From contig CANTUZ010000001.1 of the NCBI GenBank assembly GCA_947846985.1, positions 2,356,001 to 2,420,000 of the forward strand: a DNA stretch of 64,000 nt, written 5' to 3'. A program made the translations under genes and the position numbers. This document shows, piece by piece, positions 11,152-22,190 of this stretch. The stretch is from Fratercula arctica. Its lineage: Eukaryota > Chordata > Aves > Charadriiformes > Alcidae. Below the pieces are notes generated by a model. That model ran no database searches. It had not been told where the DNA came from and was given only the letters and a program-made list of their open reading frames with translations. Position 1 is the stretch's first letter; each line of letters opens with the position of its first letter.

Positions 11152-13037
11152 TTTCACGCCCAAGTGAAGCAGTGACCAGATTCAATCCTACCTCCCCAGT
11201 GGGGATCACTCACCTGGACTGAAAACCCTTCAAATTTGGGGAGGGCTGGAGGATTTCTGGGGCAGGATGAGGCCGGAGAACAAGCCCCATTGAATCATGC
11301 GCAGGTGGGCCAGTTGTTTTCCACCGCCGCGAGCGCAGAGCGAGCCCCAGCACTCCTCCGTGTATTCCCAATCTGTGTCCGTGGGCGTAAGCCAGATCCT
11401 CTTTCTGCAGCTGGATCTGATTTCACGTGGGGGCTCCTTGGATGCCCTGGATATGTCTGGGGGCAACCATAAAGACCCTGAGGGAGGAGGAGATGGGCAC
11501 CGATGCCATCTATTATTCAAAAGCAGAAAGTGGCAGCTGGCTAAGGAGGCATTAGCCGGTGCGAAGAGGATATGAACGTCTGGCACGGAAACAGTGCAGC
11601 AGAGATCTTGCTGACGGACCTCCATGCCAGAAAACAACAAAAAAATTGCCTGTTTCCTTCTTCTGATGTAATTTGTTTGAGGAGGGAAAACAATACATCA
11701 CGACGTAGCTATTTGGGGCTGATAAGGGAGGAAGAACAAGCTCGTTGCTTGCACAGAGGGAGGGAGATGCCTGGGCAGAGCTGTTGAGTGAGGCTCAGAG
11801 CGGTGAAGCTGCTGAGCAGTGCCCTGCCGGGATGTCAGCGTGGTGCCGAGTTAAGCCCATCTCTCTGGGATTTGGAAACAGTTCTTGGGTAAGGGTTGGG
11901 TTAACTGGACCATAGCACCCTGGTTTCATCCTCCAAATCCTTCCCCCTGGCTCCCTCCAAAGGAGGGATGATGTCCAGAGATGATGGATGGAGATGTGGA
12001 TGGTGTCCTGAGATTTGCTGTATGTCCTTACATGAGCTTTGGCCTGCGGGGTGATCGCTGCTGCTCAGCAGCCCTTGCCTGGCGCCGTCTCCCCCAGCCT
12101 GATCCTCCAAGGTCTGAACACCCACAGCTCTTCCACCAGAAGATAAAGCCAAACAACTCAAGACAAGAGGCAGGCGGCTTCTTCATATCAAGGGGTGATT
12201 AATTATGGCCACAACCAGCTGAGAGGTTTGGTCAGCGGCTCATTGCTGGATGCTTCCACAAGCAAGACGAGATGTTTTTCTAAAAGCTTGTTTGGAGCAG
12301 GGAAGTGGTCCCCTGGAGACTTCCTCTTCCCATCAGACATTTTCCAAGCCTGGCTGAAGTCTAAGCAGCTTCCAGCAAGCCAGAGCTTCTCAGCTTCACT
12401 GGCCACTACAAGGAAAAGCTTTTCCTTCCCTTTCTTTTGCATTTTCTCCCCTTTCTCCACTCATTTGGGTGAGAGGGAGATGGGAGGAGATTAATGTCCA
12501 TCCTAACCCGCCTTACTCATTCCCATTCTTCATGCAGGTGATGGTCACCCATTGCCCAGGGGACCCAAAACAAGAGCCTCCCTCCCCCAAAATCTCCATT
12601 TTCCAGCTCCAAAGCGGCTCAAATGAACCAAAGAAAGAGGCAGATGTTTTAAATCCAGTCGAGAAGCGAATGATTTGTGCAGCTGCAGCGCAGGGACGGA
12701 GGCGAGCGGCGATACCCATTCGAGCCAAGCTGGAAAGCAGCCCCGCGCTTCCCTTCACGGCTTCATTTTTCAACCGTTTTGGCAGTGATGCAGGTTTCTA
12801 AGACGCTTTCAAAACATTTCCATGTTGTCTAGCGGAGAGGAATGTGGTACAGGAACGGGAGGACCGGGAAGGTCAGGATGCCCACAGCAGAGCCCTGCAC
12901 CCATGGGAACAGCTTAAACCTGCGGCGCGGGCAGGGGGACACTGGCAGAAGTGCTTGAAACAAACTGGGGTATATCAGATCTCTTTTTCTTTATTTTTTT
13001 TAAAGCCTGAGTGGAAGCAAGGATGAAAGTTTGCAGA
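11152..13037. other. Intergenic DNA, no gene seen
   Basis: Unique-looking sequence without recognisable exons, RNAs or repeats. Short open frames only. Confidence 0.55.
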
Positions 13038-13955
13038 CATAGAATCATAGAATCACAGAATGGTCTGGGTTAGAAGGGACCTGAAAGATTATCCAGTTCC
13101 AACCCCCCTGCCCTGGGCAGGGACACCTCCCACTAGACCAGGTTGCTCCAAGCCCCATCCAGCCTGGCCTTGAACACCTCCAGGGATGGGGCAGCCACAG
13201 CTTCTCTGGGCAACCTGGGACAGGGGCTCACCACCCTCACAGCAAAGAATTTCTGCCTCAGATCTCAGCTCAGTCTCCCCTCTTCCAGTGGAAAACCCTT
13301 CCCCCTTTTCTGATTGCTCCCTTCCCGCATCCAGAGTCCCTCCCCAGCTTTCCTGGAGCCCCTTGAGGGACTGGAAGGGGCTCCAAGGTCTCCCCGGAGC
13401 CTTCTCTTCTCCAGGCTGAATCCCCCCAGCTCTCTCAGCCTGTCCTCACAGCAGAGGGGCTCCAGCCCTCCCAGCATCTCCGGGGCCTCCTCTGGCCCCG
13501 CTCCAACAGCTCCGTGTCTCTCCTGTGCTGAGGCCCCAGAGCTGGAGGCAGCACTGCAGGGGGGTCTCCCCCGAGTGGAGCAGAGGGGCAGAATCCCCCC
13601 CCTCGCCCTGCTGCCCACGCTGCTGGGGATGCAGCCCAGGCTGCGGGGGGGTTTCTGGGCTGCCAGCGCACATTGCTGGCTCATGTTGAGGTCCCCATCC
13701 ACCACCCCCAAGTCCTTCTCCTCAGAGCTGCTCTCCAGCCATTCTCCGTCCAAGCTGTATTTGTGCCTGGGATTGCCATGACCCAGATGTGGGACCTTTC
13801 ACTTGACCTGGTTGAACTTCATGAGCTTCACACAGGCCCACTTCTCCAGCCTGTCCAGGTGCCTCTGGATGGCATCCCTTCTCTCCACCGTGTCGATGGC
13901 TCCACACAGCTTGGTGTCATTGGCAAACTTGCTGAGGGTGCACTCAATCCCATGT
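13038..13955 (-). mobile_element. CR1 LINE, longest copy fully in the window
   Basis: Minus-strand CR1 with the 3' octamers at 13038. It reaches further 5' than the other copies, up to the RT palm: [12 protein letters not shown] at about 13945-13910, followed by an [18 protein letters not shown] block. The usual FADD catalytic box reads FAND here (GCC AAT GAC), so a catalytic Asp is lost. A segment around 13480-13610 is shifted out of frame and returns to frame at [16 protein letters not shown]. The same shifted segment occurs in the copy at 63414-64000. It encodes no functional protein. Confidence 0.95.
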
Positions 13956-16900
13956 GTTAAGTTAAGCCTGCAGACCTGCCTTGTGTTGGTTGGTGGGAGA
14001 GGTAAGGGTCATGAACACTCATCTAAATCTGTTGTGTAAATCTGAGTGTAAACTCATTCCCTGATCCAGTCTGGCCATGGGCATTTAGTCACTTCTTGTG
14101 GTCTTTTGGCTGGTAAGATGTTCAGCCACCTAACTGGGAGGTATATTTGTGCCCTGTGTGTGACAGGGACATCCCATGGGAGCAGGAGGGACATCCCATG
14201 GGAGCAGATCTGATTTTGCAGCTTCCCAGAGTGGCTGCACTTTCCCTCCTGGATGCTCTAATTCAGAATCATCATCAACTTTTAAGGGTATATAAGAGGC
14301 AGCAAAACCCATCCAGCTGGAGGATGAAGAATCTGTTCATGGTGGTGAACACAAATGGGGTGTGCAGGGGATAAGCTCAGGTGGGATTGGTACCCACTGT
14401 GTGCTTTGGAGGCATGGGTGGACCTTCCCAGCAGCCAACTGAGCTCCAAAGCAGGGTTGATTGGAGAAAGAGGTGTTGGAGATGGGACTTGGGGATGGAA
14501 AACCACCATGAGCTAGTCCCTCTGTCCATCCACCATATGCATGCATTCCTGTAGGAATCTCCCCCTGCCATAGCTGAGGCTGATGGTGTTTGGGGGAGCA
14601 GCACCAAAGTTCTACAGCCATGGTGGTGGATGGGTGGGTGGGTGCTGAGCATAGAAAGGTACCCTCCACCCTTTTTCCATTCAACCCTGCAACAAGAACC
14701 GACAAGCAAGGGTAAACAGGTCACAGGGGACCTTTGCTGTCTGGGGCCAGTACGGCCTGGGGCAGGGGGAACTTGGAGGAGACCTGATGGACGTGATGCT
14801 TGCTGGAGAAAGCAGCTGGAAGCAGCAAGACTTGATCTTCTCCACATTTCTTCAGTGCAGAGAGGGCTTCGCTCTGCAGCCTTAGCCCTCTGGGTGTCTA
14901 TTTTTCATTCTCCTGCAGCGGTTGGGGTTTTTTTTTAGCCCAGCTTTCGTTTCCTCCCCACCGAGCACATGTCATGCCCCAGCTCTCCTCCTCCAGCGAC
15001 AGTGGGGCTTCAGAGCAGGAGGGTGATGGAGGTGTCAGGCTTCGAGCCGCTCGCTTTTCCTCCAAGCTCCTACACAACTCATCTTTTTTTGGAGGGGTTT
15101 GCAAACCCTAAGCGCATCCCCCTCCCTCAGGAGGATGCTCACAGAAAGCGATTCGGGTACTGCCATGACCTCCCAGGCGGCAGGAGCTGGTTGCCAGGCC
15201 CCAAAGCACAAGGGTCCCGTTGTGGCCGAGAGTGTTGCTTTTATAAAGACCTTAAACAAACACAACGCACCGGGCAGGCATGTTAAAATTAACCCATCGG
15301 TTTGGGCTACGTGTGCTGCAGGCAGCGCGGGCTGGTTCCCAACAGGCGTGTGGCAGCGGTGGACGTGGTTCTGCACCGCAGCCAGTGGATGGGAGGGAGG
15401 GGGGGGAGTCACAACGATGCCTTCCATCCTCAGCTCTGCTGCAGCTGACCCCACCGATGGCTTTCTGAGAAGCAGGGATGCTATTTTCTATCAAATCTCA
15501 CAATGCTCTTTGCTGCTTCCTCTTCTGCATCTTCCTCTGAGTCTGCCGAGAAAATAGTAAATAAGACCGAGGTTTTTTTAAAAAAAATGAGCACGGTCTT
15601 ATTCAAGAGCTGAGTTTTGGGGGTTTTGAGTGAGTTGCAACAACAGAAGGTGCTGGAAGAGGTGGCCAGGGGGGGAGAGATATTGCCCTGGGCATGGCTG
15701 GTGCTCCTGGAAGGGTTTGTGCAGTAGTCCTGGTGTCCAAGAGAGCAGGGAAGTGCATGTCCTGAAACCAAGTCTTCCTAAAAACAGCAGCGGTGACCCA
15801 TCCACGTCATGGTCCAAGCCTAAAATAGTGCTTGGGGAGAGGCTGCCCTGAAAAAGGCTCATTTCTCTATTTGCAGAGCTGGTGAAGGACCAGCTCTATG
15901 GGTCTAACCACACATGGACCCCTTGTAGCAGCGTGGTGGGACACAGTGGGCATGGGCAGCTGGATTGTGGGATACAGTTGCCCCACAAAAGTTAGGGAAT
16001 CACTGCTCGACTGACCCACCAGAGGCTCAGCCTGAAGGTGGAAGCCCTGCCTGGCACTACGGTGGATTTTGCTCTGGCTCCTCCAGCCGGAGGCTGGTTT
16101 ATGGGATGGGGCCGCAGGACATCCATAGCATCCCGTGTCTCCCATTTTTTATCTATTCCTCATATAGGATCCAGCAGACAAGAGCCACAGAGATGCTCAG
16201 GAGCAAGTTCCCATCGGTGGCAGGGGAAAAGCCATTTTACAGTAGTTTTCCTCCATCATTCTTGCTTTCAGCTCGCAGCACCGAGACCACAGGACCAGCA
16301 CAGCGTTCCACCCTGGAATCCCTTTGTTTCCAAAAAAATACTTGTTCTCAGTATGGGGCTTTTGAATTCACTTCCTTCCCCTCCTGCTCCAAAATAACTT
16401 TTGCGTCCTCAGGGAGATTTGCGCTGAGAGGATCCAGGGTATGGCATTGGGGGGGGCAGGCGGACACGTGGACCCCAGAAAGCCACCACTCCCTGTGGAT
16501 GCCATGGGGTGGGGGACGCTCCGTATCCAGCTCAGCCCAGAAAACGATATATTTACTCAGGCCCAGGCTTCCCAGGCAGGGCTGGGAGAGCATGTATATA
16601 AGCCATGCCAGGATGAGTCCAGCTGGTGCATGGCCCCTTGGGGGTGTCCATCTAAATCAACATTTCAAATGGGTGAAAAAAACACACCGAGTTCCTCTAT
16701 AGACCCCAAACCGAATGCATCCCTATTTGATGAGTGGGTGAAGATGGGGAGTGCAGCATTACACCTTCGCAATGCTCCAACCACCCTCCTCAGGGACCCA
16801 TCCTGCTTCCTGCCCTTTGGAAGATGGTTGGTGGCAGCGTCCTGCATCCAACTCATCCCTTAGCAGCTTCCCCGTGGGTACAAACCCCGTTTGAAGTAGA

Positions 16901-18399
16901 CCGACATCAGCTCTACTTCAATTCTCAATTAAAAAAACCCTGCAGAGGATGGATGCAATTCAGCTACTCCATTTTAAACCCCCTCCTATCATCAAGATTA
17001 ATTTTCTTGCATTTTTCCATATTTTCTCTTTTAAAACACCAATTAAACCTGTACTGGGCTCACAAAGCCCAGAGCTCTGCAACTCACACCTTTTTCCTTG
17101 GCCATGGCTGGAGTGGGGTCAGAGCAATTGAAGAGATGGGAAATAGTGTCCACGTGGATTTCTCCAGGGGAAACGCAGGCTGATGGTTGGGTGCTCCATC
17201 ACAGATGTGTATTTTTTTTAACCTCCAACCGGGCGAGATAGGAGGCACTTGCTTTCCTGTGTCCACCCTACGATAACCCACCCTCCGAGGAGGGAGACCA
17301 GCCCAAAGGCTCGCTCCCAACTGGTGTCCTTGTCAGGAGGCCAATATTGTTATCTAGGGCCTGGCTGGTGTTTCTTATTTGGATCTTTGCCACCGCAGCT
17401 AAAATAACTCTCCCACCCCTCCCAGCATTTAAAGGTCACGTTCCAGGGATTAATCCAGAGTCTCTCAGGCCAGCTCTTTGGCTTGGCATCACTGATGGGA
17501 CCAACACGGAACAAAAGCATCGCAGCGCCGGGTGTGCGCTCCCAGTGCTGGACATCCCCTGGCCGGGAGTGCCACCAACACCAGGTTCAATGTCCTCGGT
17601 GAGCTGAGGGTGATCAGCAAGGCTTAGCTAAGCAGAAGCCAATTCCTCCAGGTTAAATGGTTATTTCCTTGTAAATCTGCTTCTAGTCCTCGGCCCAGCA
17701 GTCCTGGGAAGTCCAGATTTGCAAAACATGCTTTACAGGGAACAGCGTTTATTTGACCAACGTGTACAGTTGGTCCTGTGCTTGATTTTTGCCCAGACAA
17801 ATCCTGGAATCAAAGGAACGGATTTCCAAGCTAAATACAAGTGGAGAGCAATTGAGTGCTTAATGAAGTGGGTATCAGCCAGGCCACCTCTAAATGAAAA
17901 GATAAATTGTGCCTAAGGAGCAGAGGACATGTAGGCGAGGAGGGAGAGAAGGGGGAGAGAAATGATGATGCCATTATCCCCAAGGGAAGAGAGAGACAGT
18001 TGATAGTCTGTGATGCAGAAGATGGGGGAAGAAGGATAGAGGGACCTGTAATGTATCCTCTGCAAAGAGACACAAACTTTTATAACAGCAGCATTTTTTC
18101 AGCTGGATGGACCAAACCCGTGGCATCCAAATTTGCAAGAAGCAGCCTTGGACACACCTTAACAAGAAGGGCTCCTTCCCTGTGTCCCCTGCAGCTGCTC
18201 CTGGTGCCAATGGGGCTTTCCCAGGAGAGCTGATGATGGTGATGCTCCTTGGGGTTGCTGCCTTTGTCCTTTTCCCATGATGAGGTCCAAGGAAACCTGC
18301 TTGGGTAAGTATTGATTATCATGGCAACACCACCGACATCGCCACCACTGATATTTCAGGTTGAGGATAAGTGAAAATTGTTCCACCATGTGCAGGGTG
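13956..18399. other. Intergenic DNA, no gene seen
   Basis: Mostly unique sequence. A plus-strand frame of 245 codons at 15965-16702 has no domain, signal peptide or conserved motif that I recognise and is treated as chance. Between about 16900 and 18100 the DNA is more AT-rich and could hold conserved non-coding elements, which cannot be judged without alignment. Confidence 0.5.
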
Positions 18400-18545
18400 T
18401 GCAACCTCCATCCTTGGATGTTTCCAAGAACCAACTAAAGAAAGTCCTGCACATCCTGTTCTGACCCCAGAACTGTCTCTGCCATGACCAGGAGATTGGA
18501 CTGGAGACCTCCTGAGGTCCCTTCCAGTCTGAGTTATCATGTCAT
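18400..18545 (+). mobile_element. Old CR1 3' tail fragment
   Basis: Diverged match to a CR1 3' end. It contains 'gcaacctccatccttgga', 'ccaagaaccaac' and 'gattggactggagacctcctgaggtcccttccagtctgag', the equivalents of the usual 'ttggactagatgacctccagaggtcccttccaacct'. The terminal octamers have decayed. Identification rests on the ordered 3' UTR landmarks. Confidence 0.7.
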
Positions 18546-19045
18546 CTTCTGATCAGGGGATCCCAGCAGAATGGGGTCAGGCTGAAGGTGCTAACTCATG
18601 CCAGTGGTGGAGCAACACCATGGCCTGTCTCTCGTGGCTCCACTGCACTGAGACCTAAGTCTCCGTCCCAAACCGGGTGAGTACCAGGGAGTTTGCTGAG
18701 ACCAGTAGATAACCAGGTCCAGTTTTTTTAGCTGCCATCTGAATTTCACCCTGCAACCTCTCACGAAAGCCAGTAGCTAGGGCTTGGTTTAATCTCTGTT
18801 AGAAAGGCATCTCGTCTTGCATTAGAGACATCCATGGGGAGACACCACTGCCTCTTGACAAGATGGTCCTTTCATTTAATGCTGCTGCTTCCCCATAGCT
18901 TCTGCCCTATGTATTAACATTTTGTGCCTTATTTAATATCGGCATGTGTCTGGTTTAGACATCTAGTGACCAAAGTGCCCTTCGATACACAACAGGGCCT
19001 CATGCTGTGTGAGCCAGGTCTTGATCTTCCTTTTAGCAATTCGGG
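18546..19045. other. Intergenic DNA, nothing recognised
   Basis: Moderately AT-rich sequence with no supported gene or repeat. Confidence 0.5.
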
Positions 19046-19247
19046 CAGGTCTTTTTGGAAAGGAGAAGCTGAACTGTCCTCTTCTGGGCTGTAAAGTGAA
19101 TGGGTGGAGGGTGATCACCAGCAGGTACTTCCCAGCCTGTTTCAGGTCTTTTTGGAAAGGAGAAGCTGAACTGTCCTCTTCTGGGCTGTAAAGTGAATGG
19201 GTGGAGGGTGATCACCAGCAGGTACTTCCCAGCCTGTTTCAGGTCTT
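19046..19247. repeat. Exact 97-bp tandem duplication
   Basis: Two copies of a 97-bp unit, 19046-19142 and 19143-19239, match at every base I compared. A partial third start (caggtctt) runs to 19247. The unit begins 'caggtctttttggaaagg' and ends 'cccagcctgttt'. The lack of divergence points to a very recent duplication or an assembly artefact. Confidence 0.97.
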
Positions 19248-21436
19248 GAGGAAAGCCCTGGGTTTACAGTGAGAGATGAACCCTGCAGAAGGTACCCATG
19301 GAAAATAGATGATGGCTTTGCTCCTTTTCAAGATGGGACACCATCGTGGTGTAGCCTGGACAGGGACTGGGGCGCAGTGCACAGTTCACACATTAGCAGG
19401 TTGAAGGACACCCTGGGCATAGTCTGGACCATGAACGCACCATCACCCTCAAGCTGGTAGCTGTCATTAAAACTGAACCGCAGACTCATGTAGAAACAAC
19501 AGACCTTCTCATCGTCACTGGGATTTACCTCTTACTAGTTAGAAAACACCATGAGGAAGACCCTTCCCTTAGCTAAGTGTTTGCAGGTGTTTCCTGGTGT
19601 TTCCAGGCGCAGGGACTGACCAGGTTCTCCTTTTCAATGCGTCATTCATGGGATGGCCATGGCAAAACATTGAGATGTGCTTGGAGCCACAGCAAGGACC
19701 CTCGGGGCTCTGTGATTTTCAAAATAAATAGACCATCTGATAAGAAAACCCCAGGAACAGATATTTTCAGCAGCAGATATTTGCAAGGGAAGTGGAGGGA
19801 GATTTATCTCCAGATAGGTAGCCACCAGGGAGAGGGATTGCCCCTGCCCTATCCCTCCAGTTTCCATAGGAGTGAGTCACTCACCTTCCTGTGGCAGAAG
19901 GAAACCCTCCTGCTCTCATGGAGCCCTGCAGATTGGCTCTCCACTGACCTTTCCTTTGTAACGAGGCAGCTATTTTGGGATACAATGCCTTGTTTCTTCC
20001 CAAGTCTCCTGAAGCCAACAGCGTGGGCTGGGGAATCCCCGGCACAGCGGTGATCCTCCATACCGCTCTGGCTCCATGCTCCATGTCCCACCATGGCTAT
20101 GGGGTGATGGCAACAGCTTGGGAACCAGTGGGAGAAGCTGATGGGCAACTCTGGGAAAGGCTCACTGCTCGTCCTAACCAGCTCAGCAGAGCCCTGGAGC
20201 CCAGGGCAACCTCTGCGTGTCCCACAAAGACTGGGGTGAAGGACCTGTCATCATCTTCCACGGGCCATGAGGAGGCAGGACATGGTAATCACACACCGAC
20301 ATGGTTTTAGGGCATCTGGGGGAACTGCCAGGCTGATGTGTGTCCTCTGCTCCAAAATTCAGCTTCCCAAAGTAACCTTAAAACCTAGCTGGGCAGTGTG
20401 ACAGGGGTGAAAAGGGCAGAAGTGTGGGATTGGCCTCCCCAGCAATTAGGAAATGAGCTCTGCACCAAGCTTTGACCTCCTCCAAGATGCCCATGAGGTC
20501 TGTAATGGATGGGGAGCAGCACCATGGGTGGAAGGATTGCTCAGGAGGAAGGTGTCTTTGCTCTGGGACTCAGGGCTGGGGCAGCCAGCAATATCCTCGG
20601 TCCTGTCATCATGTCTATGTGTGCTCGTTGGCCACACTGGTTGCTCACCAGCAGGGAAAGCCTGTGTCTCAGTTTCCCCATATGTCAAGGGTGAGTATGG
20701 AGTAAGTATTACACCTCCACACCTCCTTAACAGCCTAAACCAAAACCATGCCAGTGGAATGATTTAATTGTGCTAGCTAATTATATTTCCACACTATTTT
20801 CCCATTGTTTATAACAACCAGGGAATCATTTTGCATGTTATCACATTTTCCTGTCTCAGTTTCAGCTACAGGTGTTCCTCCCCACTTTTGAGGACCAACC
20901 TAAGAAATGGGGTGACAGCAGCAGGACTGAGGCACTGGTCAGGTCTGGGTACCACCATCATTACTCCTGTGAGCCCCAGGAGATGCTCCACATGGAGGAT
21001 GGAGCTGCTGGTGACCGCATGTCCCTGTCCCACTCCACGAAGAGCTGGTGAGGCCCCAAGAGATGGTGCCCCTTGGAGCAGATGGAGGGGTTTCCCAGTG
21101 GAGGTGGGCGCAGGTCTCCAAAAGACCCCTGAGGGATATGTCAAATGAGAAATTTTTTGGCTTCAGAGCCTGTTGACTACAGAGAAAGTCAGCTTGATGC
21201 CAGGTGGAGGAAATGAGACATCACTTGGTTTTTGGTGGAGAAAACAAAAAGCCCAGTGTATGCTGGGGAGCCATGGCGTGGACGGAGCAGGAGGTCCCCT
21301 GGTGCTCTGGGTGGGGGCATGCCTGTGTCCTCCATCTCTGCTCCCCTGTTAGCAGGTCCTGGATGGCTTTCTGCCTCACTGTTGGGAACTTATTGCCAGG
21401 AGAACTTGTCCATTGGATCCCAAGCTTCAGCACAGC
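19248..21436. other. Intergenic DNA, no gene seen
   Basis: Unique sequence apart from a possible MIR relic at about 20657-20775. No exon, RNA gene or tandem array is supported. Confidence 0.5.
20657..20775 (+). mobile_element. Possible MIR-like SINE relic
   Basis: The string 'tgtctcagtttccccatatgtcaa' resembles the MIR core (cctcagtttccycatctgtaaaatg). About 80 bp downstream is 'ggaatgatttaattgtg', similar to MIR's 'gaggattaaatgag'. Ancient MIR relics are known in amniotes. The match is partial and judged by eye. Confidence 0.3.
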
Positions 21437-22190
21437 ATAGGACTCCCAGAGTAACTGAGGCTGGGAGGTCATCTGGGGTGTTCGCTCCAAGTCTGCTGCA
21501 AGTCTGACCTTCAGCAAGGTCAGGCTGTGTCGAGGACAGGCTTGACTGTCTCCAAGGATGGAGATTTTCCTGCTCTCTGGGCTGTCTTCCAACATTTGAC
21601 TACTCCTATGAGATTTTTTTCTAGTATCTAATGGAAGTTTTCTGTTTTGAAAATTGTGACGTTGCTTTTTCTCCCATCACTGGGCACCTCCTTCTCCATC
21701 TCCTTTGCACCATCCCAGCAGGGAGCTGCAGGCAGCAATAAAATCTCCCTTCGCCTTTTCCTCTCCCGCTGCACACCCATCTCTCAGCCTCTCCTTCCGT
21801 GTCCCACACTCCACCTTGGTGGCCCCTTGGGGCCCATCTGTCACCCTCTGCCTGGTAGTGGGGAGAACCAAACTGGGTCTCACCATGTCTCACCAGCACC
21901 AAACAGAGAGCAGGAATCGCTGCCCTGGCCCTGCTGGCTGCAATCTTGCAAATACCACTCAGGGAATGGTTGATCTTGGCTGCTGCAAATGCACACTTCT
22001 GATTTGGGGGCAACTTGTAGCCATTAGCTGCTTCCAGCTGGCCACCCCAGCCTGGCCGATTGCAGAAGACCAGTGTGCCCAGGGGCAGGACCCTGCACTT
22101 GTCTTTTTTGAACCTCTTCAGGTCCCTCCAGTGGCCCTGCCTCCGGCAAGTCAACCATGGTCCTCAACCTCGTGTTGCTCCCAAACTCGC
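21437..22190 (-). mobile_element. Ancient CR1 copy
   Basis: Highly diverged minus-strand CR1. The 3' end has 'ctgaggctgggaggtcatctgg' and 'tctccaaggatggagattttcctgctctctggg'. The sequence then runs through 'ttttttctagtatctaatggaagtttt' and 'cccatcactgggcacc' into RT-derived sequence. From about 22150 to 21870 the minus strand still reads DLKRFKKDKCRVLPLG, QKCAFAAAKINHSLSG and RARAAIPALCLVLVR. It is much older than the neighbouring copies and carries many indels. Confidence 0.8.

Noticed and set aside
15965..16702. Plus-strand open frame of 245 codons
   Set aside because: No domain or composition typical of a protein, and nothing nearby indicates a promoter or exon.
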